Source: Acinetobacter calcoaceticus ANC 3811 (lineage in GTDB: Bacteria; Pseudomonadota; Gammaproteobacteria; Pseudomonadales; Moraxellaceae). From it: 64,000 bases of DNA. Below the pieces are notes generated by a model. It did no database searches. It had not been told where the DNA came from and saw only the letters and a list, made by a program, of their open reading frames with translations. Shown here in pieces: positions 45,838 to 53,964 of the stretch; position 1 is the first letter of the stretch, and the number at the start of each line of letters is the position of its first letter. Location: assembly GCF_000399665.1 (NCBI RefSeq), contig NZ_KB976986.1:2501261-2565260 (forward strand). Reading direction: 5' to 3'. Both the position numbers and the translations under genes were made by a program.

Positions 45838-46209
45838 TTATTCACTTAAGCGACTGGTTTTACATCCCACCGTTTGGCATTCACGCAATCTTTCTTGCAG
45901 CCAATGGTTTCTTTCCTGCGTTGTCTGTAAACGACATTGCACGTCTACGCTATTCCTATTTGAATCTGTACAATCTGCATCACGTTGACGTATCCACGCG
46001 AGCTGAGATTTCTTAAGAATATTTTTCTGCGTGGTATTTAACTTTACTCGTAGTGCTTGATAGTTTTTATTCAGATCTACATCCGCACTCGCATAAATTT
46101 TATTTGTACAGTAAATATCATCATAAGTATTACGCGCGCTATCACAGTTATCTGCATAGACCGCAGTCACTCCAAAGCTGCATAAAAAAGCAAAAACTAT
46201 TTTTCTCAT
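45838..46209 (-). CDS. LprI-type lysozyme-inhibitor domain protein
   Basis: A 123-residue secreted protein: signal peptide cleaved near residue 19 (VYA-DNC), then a helical domain with the PF07007 pattern, including LNKNYQALRVKL and AWIRQRDADC, and six cysteines likely paired in disulfides. Family members such as LprI of Mycobacterium inhibit lysozyme, but many are uncharacterised. Converges with infA. Role in lysozyme resistance is an inference. Confidence 0.83.
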   Translation of the reverse strand: MRKIVFAFLCSFGVTAVYADNCDSARNTYDDIYCTNKIYASADVDLNKNYQALRVKLNTTQKNILKKSQLAWIRQRDADCTDSNRNSVDVQCRLQTTQERNHWLQERLRECQTVGCKTSRLSE

Positions 46210-46380
46210 ACTTTTCTTCCTTAAGTTTTCTATGAAATTATTATTAATAACGATTTGAATGTAATGATAAATCGCAAGACAAATTTACCTTCTATTTATC
46301 ATAATCTTCCTTTTTTACTTTACAAGCATTCAAATCCAACCTATTGTTCTTTAATAATAAATATTTTTATTGAGATAAAA

Positions 46381-46788
46381 ATGAATATAGATATCCGATA
46401 TCAGATCGGCCTACTTTGTTTAATCATGATGAACGTGAGCGGTTGTACGAGCCATCCCCGCCAATCTATAGATTTACAAGAATATTTAAAGGGCTTTCTA
46501 GGCAAATCTTCTGCAACCATTCGGCAAGATATCAATCTACGAAGTCTTGGTTTTCAAGTCGCAAATACTCCACAGAAAACATCCAATCAACTCATCTATA
46601 CCATTTTACGTCCATTAAATATTCCAATCCCGATGGTGACTAATGTCGACATGAGAGGAAATTCTGTCGCTATACAATCAGGTAATTTGGGTGGCAATTC
46701 TTACGATTTAAATTTTAACTGCAAAGTTATTTTTCAGCTTAAAAATGATATTGCCGAGTCTATTCAATATGAAGGCAAAGCCTGCTAA
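46381..46788 (+). CDS. Hypothetical lipoprotein
   Basis: From ATG 46381 the product is 135 residues with a lipoprotein signal: IGLLCLIMMNVSGC, lipobox VSGC at 19-22. A longer in-frame version starting at 46255 would bury the signal peptide and is rejected. The mature part begins with a DLQEYLKGFLGKS helix and ends with a cysteine. No known domain. Converges with leuB and shares its terminator. Function unknown. Confidence 0.7.
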   Translation: MNIDIRYQIGLLCLIMMNVSGCTSHPRQSIDLQEYLKGFLGKSSATIRQDINLRSLGFQVANTPQKTSNQLIYTILRPLNIPIPMVTNVDMRGNSVAIQSGNLGGNSYDLNFNCKVIFQLKNDIAESIQYEGKAC

Positions 46789-46799
46789 AGCATAAGCAC

Positions 46800-46830
46800 A
46801 AAAAAACGCAGCGTTGAGCTGCGTTTTTTT
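46800..46830. terminator. Bidirectional terminator between lipoprotein gene and leuB
   Basis: Stem ACGCAGC / GCTGCGT with loop GTTGA, flanked by six A and seven T; serves both converging genes. Confidence 0.93.
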
Positions 46831-46842
46831 AGCGAATAAGTT

Positions 46843-47922
46843 TTAAGCAAGCACGGCTACAACTGCTTCACCCATCTCGGCTGTACCAACTTTTGTCATA
46901 CCTTCAGACATAATATCTGCTGTACGCAAGCCTTGATCAAGTACTTGACCTACAGCATCTTCAATTGCTTTTGCAGCAGCTTCTTCACGGAATGTATAAC
47001 GAAGCATCATTGCAACAGAAAGAATTGTTGCCAATGGGTTCGCTACATTTTGACCAGCGATATCAGGTGCAGAACCATGACAAGGCTCATACATACCTTT
47101 GCCATTTTCATCTAACGATGCAGATGGCAACATACCGATTGAACCTGTAAGCATTGCCGCTTCATCAGATAAAATATCGCCAAACAAGTTACCCGTTACA
47201 ATCACGTCAAACTGTTTTGGTGCACGTACAAGTTGCATTGCAGCATTGTCGACATACATATGTGAAAGCTGAATGTTCGAATAACTCGCTTGCTGCAAAT
47301 CAGTAACTGTTTGCTTCCAAAGTTCTGTAACTTCTAAAACGTTCGCTTTATCAACCGAACAAACTTTACCACCACGCAAACCTGCAAGCTCAAAAGCAAC
47401 TTTTGCAATACGCTTAATTTCACTTTCAGAATAAACGTCTGTGTTATAGCCTTGTTTTTCGCCGTTTTCGAGTTCACGAATACCACGTGGCTGACCGAAA
47501 TAGATACCACCAGTAAGTTCACGAACGATCAGAATATCTAAGCCAGCAACAATTTCAGGCTTTAAGCTAGAAGCATCTGCTAATTGCGGATATAAAATCG
47601 CTGGGCGTAAGTTAGCAAACAAGTTGAGTTCACTACGAATTTTTAGAAGCCCACGTTCAGGACGAATAGAACGCTCGATCGCATCCCATTTTGGTCCGCC
47701 TACTGCACCTAATAAAATTGCATCAGCTTTTTTTGCTTGTTCACTCGTTACAGCTGGATACGGTTCACCATGCACATCAATTGCTGCGCCGCCCAATAAG
47801 CCATGTTCCCAAGTTAGCGATAAATTAAATTTTTCATTTACTGTATTTAATACTTTTTCTGCTGCCCCAACAATTTCAGGACCAATACCATCACCAGCTA
47901 AAATTAAAATCTGTTTAGACAT
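46843..47922 (-). CDS. leuB: 3-Isopropylmalate dehydrogenase
   Basis: A 359-residue NAD-dependent enzyme of leucine synthesis that oxidises and decarboxylates 3-isopropylmalate. Opening [31 protein letters not shown] and the signature [24 protein letters not shown] follow. ATG 47922 with GGAAAAA upstream is the start; nine codons of upstream frame are not homologous. It is the last gene of leuC-leuD-lipoprotein-leuB. Confidence 0.96.
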   Translation of the reverse strand: MSKQILILAGDGIGPEIVGAAEKVLNTVNEKFNLSLTWEHGLLGGAAIDVHGEPYPAVTSEQAKKADAILLGAVGGPKWDAIERSIRPERGLLKIRSELNLFANLRPAILYPQLADASSLKPEIVAGLDILIVRELTGGIYFGQPRGIRELENGEKQGYNTDVYSESEIKRIAKVAFELAGLRGGKVCSVDKANVLEVTELWKQTVTDLQQASYSNIQLSHMYVDNAAMQLVRAPKQFDVIVTGNLFGDILSDEAAMLTGSIGMLPSASLDENGKGMYEPCHGSAPDIAGQNVANPLATILSVAMMLRYTFREEAAAKAIEDAVGQVLDQGLRTADIMSEGMTKVGTAEMGEAVVAVLA

Positions 47923-47961
47923 GAACTTTTTCCATTTTCCAAAAAACAAGCAGTGTTATGA

Positions 47962-48546
47962 CTACCGCGGTGTTAGTTTTTTCTGTTCAAGGAATTCGCC
48001 TAGCCCTGTTGTTACATCAAATGGTCGACAAAAACGGCGAATTACACGCCCATCTTGATCTAAATCGACACATAATGGATCTGGCACAGAAACATTCAAC
48101 AAACTACCTGAACGATTAGTTTTGTCTCGGTACATTTTAAATGTATAGCGATGGTTGGCATTAAACTGGTGAATCACATGGATTGTTTCAGCCCGATCTG
48201 GAGAAATCGGATAGAAACGGATCACCACTTCATATTGTTTAGCGGGCACAGATAAATATAAGCTGTTAGTTTGACCAAGCACTGAACCGTGCAATCGTAC
48301 AATTCCTTGATGAATTGCCTGATTACTAATTCGTCGTGTTTGCGCATCCACTACAGTAATATCATTTAGTCGTTCAAATTCACAACTCTTCGCGCCCGAA
48401 CAATATATTGCTGCATTCTGCCCCAAATTTTCTTGTTCAGCCTGCTTAATACGGACAGTATCCACTACATTGTACGTGCTCTGACAAGCACTGAGTGTTA
48501 TTGCGCACAGGCTCAACAAAAAGCTATGAGTAACGTTCCTCTTCAT
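47962..48546 (-). CDS. Hypothetical lipoprotein embedded in the leu cluster
   Basis: A 194-residue protein with a lipoprotein signal, FLLSLCAITLSAC (lipobox LSAC, cysteine 21). The mature part is beta-rich (VRLHGSVLGQTNSLYLSV and YEVVIRFYPIS), has a CxxxxxC pair near residue 50 (YCSGAKSC), and ends with basic residues. No domain recognised. It lies between leuD and leuB on the same strand, 39 bases before leuB, so it is probably co-transcribed with leucine genes although its location is the envelope. Function unknown. Confidence 0.75.
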   Translation of the reverse strand: MKRNVTHSFLLSLCAITLSACQSTYNVVDTVRIKQAEQENLGQNAAIYCSGAKSCEFERLNDITVVDAQTRRISNQAIHQGIVRLHGSVLGQTNSLYLSVPAKQYEVVIRFYPISPDRAETIHVIHQFNANHRYTFKMYRDKTNRSGSLLNVSVPDPLCVDLDQDGRVIRRFCRPFDVTTGLGEFLEQKKLTPR

Positions 48547-48658
48547 TGTTCAAGCCCAATCCTCATCTAGTGCATAATTTTAAGGTGTTTTTATGCTTTA
48601 GCATGTTAGCAAGAGTTTGAACACTACGCCATGGCTATGTTTAAAATGTACCAAAAGG

Positions 48659-49306
48659 TTAATTTAACTCTTGGAATACCCAAGGACGAACTTTTTTAGT
48701 TTTTTCTTCATAAGCACGAATTGCGTCGGCATTTTGAAGAGTTAAACCAATATCATCCAAGCCATTTAACAAGCAATGCTTGCGAAATGGGTCAACTTCA
48801 AATTTAAAAGCTTCACCTGTTGGCGTACGTACTTCCTGAGCAGCTAAATCAATTGTTAATTGATATCCTTCATTTGCCGCACATTCTTTAAATAACTGAT
48901 CAACAATTTCTTCTGACAAAATGACAGGTAACATGCCATTTTTAAAACAGTTATTAAAGAAAATATCAGCAAAGCTTGGTGCAATAACAGTACGGAAACC
49001 GTATTCATTTAATGCCCAAGGCGCATGCTCACGGCTTGAACCACAACCAAAGTTAGTACGAGCAATTAAAACATTTGCGCCTTGATAACGTGGCTGGTTC
49101 AAAACGAAATCCGGATTTTTTGGACGAACTGAATTATCTTGTCCTGGATAGCCTTCATCTAAATAACGAAGTTCATCAAATAAGTTATCGCCAAAACCAG
49201 TACGTTTGATCGATTTCAAAAACTGTTTTGGAATAATTAAATCTGTATCAACATTGGCACGATCTAATGGTGCAACGATACCTTGTTCAACTGTATAAGC
49301 TTTCAT
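48659..49306 (-). CDS. leuD: 3-Isopropylmalate dehydratase small subunit
   Basis: A 215-residue protein that pairs with LeuC to isomerise 2- to 3-isopropylmalate. It opens [31 protein letters not shown] and has the swivelling-domain motif [15 protein letters not shown] (about 84-98). It starts 18 bases after leuC on the same strand. Normal length for the family. Confidence 0.96.
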   Translation of the reverse strand: MKAYTVEQGIVAPLDRANVDTDLIIPKQFLKSIKRTGFGDNLFDELRYLDEGYPGQDNSVRPKNPDFVLNQPRYQGANVLIARTNFGCGSSREHAPWALNEYGFRTVIAPSFADIFFNNCFKNGMLPVILSEEIVDQLFKECAANEGYQLTIDLAAQEVRTPTGEAFKFEVDPFRKHCLLNGLDDIGLTLQNADAIRAYEEKTKKVRPWVFQELN

Positions 49307-49324
49307 GGTTTGCTCCAGACCGAA

Positions 49325-50743
49325 TTAAAATGAACGAACATCAACAAAGTGACCTGCGATTGCAGCCGCCGCCGCCATTGCCGGACTCACCAAGTGAGTG
49401 CGACCACCATTGCCTTGACGACCTTCAAAGTTACGGTTAGACGTCGATGCACAGTGCTCACCCGGTTGTAACTTATCTGCATTCATTGCTAAACACATTG
49501 AACAACCCGGTTCACGCCATTCAAAACCAGCTTCCAAGAAGATTTTATCCAAGCCTTCTTTTTCTGCCTGCTGTTTAACTAAACCAGAACCCGGAACAAT
49601 CATGGCTTGCTTAATGCTAGACGCCACTTTACGCCCCTTAACCACCTCAGCCGCAGCACGAATATCTTCAATACGAGAGTTAGTGCAAGAACCAATAAAG
49701 ACACGGTCAAGTTGAATATCAGCTAATGCTTGACCTGCATTTAAGCCCATATATTGATAAGCACGCGTCCAGTCATTACGTTGAACGTCATCTTTCGCTT
49801 GTTCTAAAGTTGGAACAGCTTCTGTGACTGGAATAACCATCTCAGGTGAAGTTCCCCAAGACACTTGTGGCTCGATCTCTGCACCATTTAATTCAACGAC
49901 TGCATCAAACACCGCGTCTTCATCTGAATGCAAAGTGTCCCAGTAAACAACTGCTTGTTCCCATTGCTCGCCTTTTGGTGCATAGCTACGACCTTTCACG
50001 TATTCAACAGTTTTGTCATCGACTGCAACCATACCGACACGAGCACCTGCTTCAATCGCCATGTTACATACCGTCATACGTCCTTCAATCGACATATCAC
50101 GGAAAACTTGACCACCGAACTCAATTGCATAGCCTGTACCACCAGCAGTACCAATTTTAGCAATGATTGCCAACACAACATCTTTTGATGTTACGCCTTT
50201 GCCTAATACGCCATCTACACGTACTAACATGTTTTTAGATTTTTTCTGGATCAAACATTGTGTTGCTAACACATGTTCAACTTCAGATGTTCCAATACCA
50301 TGCGCCAAGCAACCGAAAGCACCGTGAGTAGCTGTATGTGAATCACCACATACGACTGTCATGCCCGGCAAAGTTAAGCCCTGTTCAGGCCCAACGACAT
50401 GCACGATCCCCTGACGGATATCATTAATATTAAATTCAACAATATTAAAGGCTTTGCAATTGTCATCTAAGGTTTGAACCTGAATACGAGACGTCTCATC
50501 TTCAATACCTGCGATACCTTGGTCACGTTCTTTTTTAGACGTTGGAACGTTATGGTCCGGCGTAGCAACGTTTGCACTTAAACGCCATGGTTGACGACCT
50601 GCAAGTTGCAAACCTTCAAATGCTTGTGGACTAGTCACTTCATGCAATAAATGACGGTCAATATAAAGTAAACATGAGCCATCATCACGCTGTGAAACAA
50701 CGTGGTCATCCCACAATTTGTCATATAAAGTTTTGCCTGCCAT
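49325..50743 (-). CDS. leuC: 3-Isopropylmalate dehydratase large subunit
   Basis: A 472-residue aconitase-family enzyme with a 4Fe-4S cluster. It starts [29 protein letters not shown] and the cluster cysteines in [14 protein letters not shown] and GCSMCLAMN are present. I chose ATG 50743 with GGAG upstream; the open frame continues 37 codons further up, but the promoter -10 lies inside it. First gene of the leu cluster. Confidence 0.95.
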   Translation of the reverse strand: MAGKTLYDKLWDDHVVSQRDDGSCLLYIDRHLLHEVTSPQAFEGLQLAGRQPWRLSANVATPDHNVPTSKKERDQGIAGIEDETSRIQVQTLDDNCKAFNIVEFNINDIRQGIVHVVGPEQGLTLPGMTVVCGDSHTATHGAFGCLAHGIGTSEVEHVLATQCLIQKKSKNMLVRVDGVLGKGVTSKDVVLAIIAKIGTAGGTGYAIEFGGQVFRDMSIEGRMTVCNMAIEAGARVGMVAVDDKTVEYVKGRSYAPKGEQWEQAVVYWDTLHSDEDAVFDAVVELNGAEIEPQVSWGTSPEMVIPVTEAVPTLEQAKDDVQRNDWTRAYQYMGLNAGQALADIQLDRVFIGSCTNSRIEDIRAAAEVVKGRKVASSIKQAMIVPGSGLVKQQAEKEGLDKIFLEAGFEWREPGCSMCLAMNADKLQPGEHCASTSNRNFEGRQGNGGRTHLVSPAMAAAAAIAGHFVDVRSF

Positions 50744-50786
50744 GTCGTCTTGCTCCATTGGACTGGGTAATTCTAATCTTTCTTCG

Positions 50787-50792
50787 ATTATA
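50787..50792 (-). promoter_or_regulatory. leuC -10 box
   Basis: Consensus TATAAT on the minus strand, about 44 bases upstream of the leuC start; no good -35 is seen. It implies a short leader without an attenuator peptide. Confidence 0.4.
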
Positions 50793-50898
50793 GCCAGAGT
50801 TTCACATAAATCTAATTTATCATTTTTATAAATTAGAAAACTTTTTGGAATCAATTGTAATCCCGTTTATAACTATCAAATTTAATAAATCGTTTTTT

Positions 50899-50941
50899 GT
50901 TAATGATTATCATTTGCATAATCAATTTTTAATCTTATACT
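50899..50941 (+). promoter_or_regulatory. Promoter of DUF2061 gene overlapped by Fur-box-like palindrome
   Basis: TTGCAT (50914-50919) and TATACT (50936-50941), 16-bp spacer. The -35 is overlapped by a 19-mer at 50899-50917 with core AATGATTATCATT that matches the Fur consensus GATAATGATAATCATTATC at 15 of 19 positions. Iron-dependent repression is inferred. Confidence 0.6.
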
Positions 50942-50987
50942 CTCATCTCTATACTAAAAATATCTAAAGTGGCTAAAGAGAATGATC

Positions 50988-51236
50988 ATGGCTAATATTC
51001 AAAAATTTGTTGTAAATAATCAACGTACATTAAAGAAAACCTTCAGTTATTACATTATGCATATTAGCGTAGCGATGATAGTTGCATACTTTGTAACAGG
51101 TAATATCTGGATGGCTTTAACCCTAAGTATGCTCGAACCAACCGTACAAGCATTTGCTTTTTTCTTCCATGAAAAAGTATGGGCAGCTAAAGATCGCCGC
51201 ATAACTGCCTTAGCAGAAGAGGAAACAACAGCTTAG
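50988..51236 (+). CDS. DUF2061 small membrane protein
   Basis: An 82-residue protein with two hydrophobic segments (about residues 20-36 and 40-58), a KKTFSYYIMHISVAMIVAYFVTG opening and an EPTVQAFAFFFHEKVWA motif, matching the DUF2061 family of unknown function. I chose ATG 50988 over the ATG two codons earlier because of Shine-Dalgarno spacing. Its promoter carries a Fur-like palindrome, suggesting an iron-linked role. Confidence 0.8.
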   Translation: MANIQKFVVNNQRTLKKTFSYYIMHISVAMIVAYFVTGNIWMALTLSMLEPTVQAFAFFFHEKVWAAKDRRITALAEEETTA

Positions 51237-51351
51237 GCTAAGATTAGTGCGGTAATTCACAACTTTCTCACTGGTTTTGCTGCAAGCATGATACGATTTT
51301 GGCTCGGCAACTTTAGCCCCTCGATTTTTCTATTCCAAGTTGAGTTGTATT

Positions 51352-52212
51352 ATGAATCTTGCAGCCTTTGAAGCTTTTGTGAAAGTTATGGAAACAGGGT
51401 CTATCTCTGTGGCAGCAGATCAATTATTTATTACTCAACCTGCTGTAACCAAACGGATTCACAGCTTAGAAGAATATTTTGGTGTAAAACTATTTGAGTC
51501 CGCAGGCCGAGGTGTTCAGGCAACTCATGCTGCACATTCATTACTACCTAAAGTTAAAAACTGGCTAAATGAGCTTGGAGACATCCATCACACCCTCAGT
51601 CATGAACAAACTCAGATACAAGGTCGTTTAAAAATTGGAACGAGTCATCACATCGGCTTGCACCATTTACCCGCGCCCCTTAAACACTTTGTTCAGCAAT
51701 TTCCACAGGTCACCTTAGATGTGCATTTTGTTGACTCAGAGCAAGCGCATGAAAAAGTGCTGGCTGGTGATTTAGAGTTAGCATTTTTAACCCTTCCTCC
51801 TTCAGGTGACGAGCGCCTTAACTACATTACTATCTGGAATGATCCTTTAGTTTTTGTTGCTGCTCCATTTCATCCACTTGCACAAAAAGAGCATCTGACC
51901 TTACAAGACCTTATTGAATATCCAAGTTTGTTACCTGCTGCACAAACTTATACTGCTCAAATCACGTTAGCCGAGTTTGAAAAACAAGGACTTAAACCAA
52001 AAATCACCATGAGCAATAACCCTCTTGAGTCTATTCGCATGTTGGTGTCGATTGGTTTGGGTTGGTCAGTTTTACCAAAAACTTTGCTGAACCAAGATAT
52101 GCAGCAACTTGATTTAGATGTCGAAATGAATCGTCAATTAGGCATGGTGTGGCATCCTGCACGTACTCAATCTAGAGCTATGCAAGAACTAATTAAAATG
52201 ATGCAGGAATAA
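51352..52212 (+). CDS. LysR-family transcriptional regulator
   Basis: A 286-residue regulator. The N-terminal winged helix-turn-helix is AFVKVMETGSISVAADQLF and TQPAVTKRIHSLEEYFG (about 8-50); a periplasmic-binding-like effector domain (about 90-285) follows, with SIRMLVSIGLGWSVLP. ATG 51352 is chosen over an in-frame TTG four codons upstream. Effector and targets are unknown; the flanking genes do not suggest a pathway. Confidence 0.9.
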   Translation: MNLAAFEAFVKVMETGSISVAADQLFITQPAVTKRIHSLEEYFGVKLFESAGRGVQATHAAHSLLPKVKNWLNELGDIHHTLSHEQTQIQGRLKIGTSHHIGLHHLPAPLKHFVQQFPQVTLDVHFVDSEQAHEKVLAGDLELAFLTLPPSGDERLNYITIWNDPLVFVAAPFHPLAQKEHLTLQDLIEYPSLLPAAQTYTAQITLAEFEKQGLKPKITMSNNPLESIRMLVSIGLGWSVLPKTLLNQDMQQLDLDVEMNRQLGMVWHPARTQSRAMQELIKMMQE

Positions 52213-52224
52213 TTGAATTAACGA

Positions 52225-52470
52225 TTATATTTTTTTAAAAAGGATATAAATCAAAAAAGCAAAAGGCAGTAGTAAAAATAGAACGCCCCAACCGAAGAAA
52301 ATCGCGGCAACGACAATGCCAATTAAAGTACCTGAAAATAATAGAAAAACAATGTAAATAAAAAGTTCACCAAGAAGTGTGAGGAAACCATTAATCAGTT
52401 CTTCACCCATTTGTTCAAAAAAATTACCTCTACGGGTTTTCTTTTCTTCAGCCTCATTCTGATTATCCAT
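52225..52470 (-). CDS. Small hypothetical membrane protein
   Basis: An 81-residue protein (from ATG 52470, five bases after GAGG) with a charged N-terminus (EAEEKKTRRGNFFEQM) and two membrane helices (about 30-52 and 55-78) of which the second is very hydrophobic (VLFLLLPFAFLIYILF). Several in-frame ATGs upstream make the start uncertain by up to nine residues. No family recognised. Converges with the LysR gene. Confidence 0.6.
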   Translation of the reverse strand: MDNQNEAEEKKTRRGNFFEQMGEELINGFLTLLGELFIYIVFLLFSGTLIGIVVAAIFFGWGVLFLLLPFAFLIYILFKKI

Positions 52471-52551
52471 CATATCCTCACTCATCATCATGACCAATTT
52501 AAATCGCCCTTGCTCTCAATGCCACAAAAGCGATTCAAATCTTGAGGAATA

Positions 52552-53211
52552 TCATGCCTGTGAAATTGACCAGTCCTGGATATCCCAATTATTTTCTTGA
52601 GCCAGTTTTTCAAGGCGATCATCAGGATTTACTGCAATCGCATGCGTTGCATATTCAAGTAAAAAACGATCGTTGATTGAATCTGAATAAGCCCAAGACT
52701 CAGACACGCTACGACCTTCCAACCACCCATCTAGACGTGCAAGCTTGCCCTTTTGATAACACGCTAAACCAGCAACTTTACCTGTATATTTCCCCTCAGC
52801 AACTTCAGCATTGGTTGCCAAAATTTCAGTAATTCCAAATTCACGGAAAATCGGCGCAGTAATAAAATCACTTGTTGCTGTAATTCCGACAATCGTATGG
52901 CCTAAATCTTGATGTTTTTTGATTGCATCAAAACCTTTAGGGCGCATTTGTGGGCGAATCACTTTTTGCATGAACAACTGATGAAGTTCAGTTAAATAAT
53001 TATTGTCGTGCTTTGTTAAAAATCCAAAGACAAATTCGTTATAAGCATAAGGGTCAAGTTGCCCTGCTTTGTAATCTTCATAAAATTTATCATTCATCTG
53101 ACGATGATGAACCGGATCAACCAAACCTTCATTGACTAAAAATTCACCCCACGAGTGGTCTGAATCGGTATTTAACAAGGTATGGTCTAAATCAAACAAC
53201 GCCAGTTTCAT
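52552..53211 (-). CDS. HAD-IB family phosphatase
   Basis: A 219-residue haloacid-dehalogenase superfamily hydrolase, subfamily IB (phosphoserine phosphatase-like). The catalytic motif is FDLDHTLLNTDS (D7, D9), motif II is GITATSD (near 114), and motif III/IV SESWAYSDSINDRFLLEYA. Relatives act on phosphoserine or other small phosphomonoesters. It is divergent from rppH. The true substrate is unknown. Confidence 0.88.
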   Translation of the reverse strand: MKLALFDLDHTLLNTDSDHSWGEFLVNEGLVDPVHHRQMNDKFYEDYKAGQLDPYAYNEFVFGFLTKHDNNYLTELHQLFMQKVIRPQMRPKGFDAIKKHQDLGHTIVGITATSDFITAPIFREFGITEILATNAEVAEGKYTGKVAGLACYQKGKLARLDGWLEGRSVSESWAYSDSINDRFLLEYATHAIAVNPDDRLEKLAQENNWDIQDWSISQA

Positions 53212-53393
53212 GAAAATTCTCGTTTAAACTGAAATTTAAGAAAAAAAATGTAAATCTATCTCCGCTAGTCGATAGAAATTCGTTAAGATCGTAGCAATTT
53301 AAACATTTTACTTTGATCTTTTCGAGCTGGACATAAAAAAGTGTTTGTCCCCGCGATTAAAGTCAACGATATAGACAATATTTAGGTAGCCAA

Positions 53394-53879
53394 ATGATCG
53401 ATTCAGAAGGTTTCCGACCGAATGTCGGGATCATTTTGGCAAACGATGATGGACAGGTTTTATGGGCAAAGCGCATTGGTCACAATGCTTGGCAATTTCC
53501 ACAAGGAGGCATTCAGTTTGGAGAAACTCCTGAACAGGCACTTTTTCGAGAACTGAGAGAAGAAATCGGCTTATTGCCCGAACATGTCCAGATTATTGCG
53601 CAAACCAAAGGATGGCTGCGTTATCGTTTGCCACATCGTTACATTCGGTCAGACTCTGACCCAGTATGTATCGGACAGAAACAAAAATGGTTTTTACTGA
53701 AATTAACTGCGCATGCAAAAAATATTCAGTTAAACCTCTCCGACCCACCCGAATTCGATGAATGGCAGTGGGTTAGCTATTGGTATCCTCTTGGACAAGT
53801 GGTGAACTTCAAGCGTGATGTTTATCGTAAAGCCATGGTGGAGTTGTGTACACAGTTGCCGATGCAACAATTACCCTAA
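53394..53879 (+). CDS. rppH: RNA pyrophosphohydrolase
   Basis: A 161-residue Nudix hydrolase that removes pyrophosphate from the 5' end of transcripts and so begins mRNA decay. The Nudix box [20 protein letters not shown], continuing IGL, spans residues 38-60, after [21 protein letters not shown]. It is followed by ptsP on the same strand after 85 bases, the order found in E. coli. Normal length. Confidence 0.95.
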   Translation: MIDSEGFRPNVGIILANDDGQVLWAKRIGHNAWQFPQGGIQFGETPEQALFRELREEIGLLPEHVQIIAQTKGWLRYRLPHRYIRSDSDPVCIGQKQKWFLLKLTAHAKNIQLNLSDPPEFDEWQWVSYWYPLGQVVNFKRDVYRKAMVELCTQLPMQQLP

Positions 53880-53964
53880 AAATCATTTATCTAGCAAATG
53901 ATTTTTATTAAAAGTGCTGTTATAAATACATTCATAGTCTAAAAAAATACTGGAGTATACATCC

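Noticed and set aside
46255-46380. Longer start for the small lipoprotein at 46,381
   Set aside because: It would place a lipoprotein signal peptide in the middle of the protein; the internal ATG gives a normal signal with lipobox.
50744-50854. Leucine-rich in-frame extension upstream of leuC, possibly a leader peptide for attenuation
   Set aside because: It has no stop before leuC, no terminator/antiterminator pair, and a consensus -10 lies inside it, so it is probably not transcribed.
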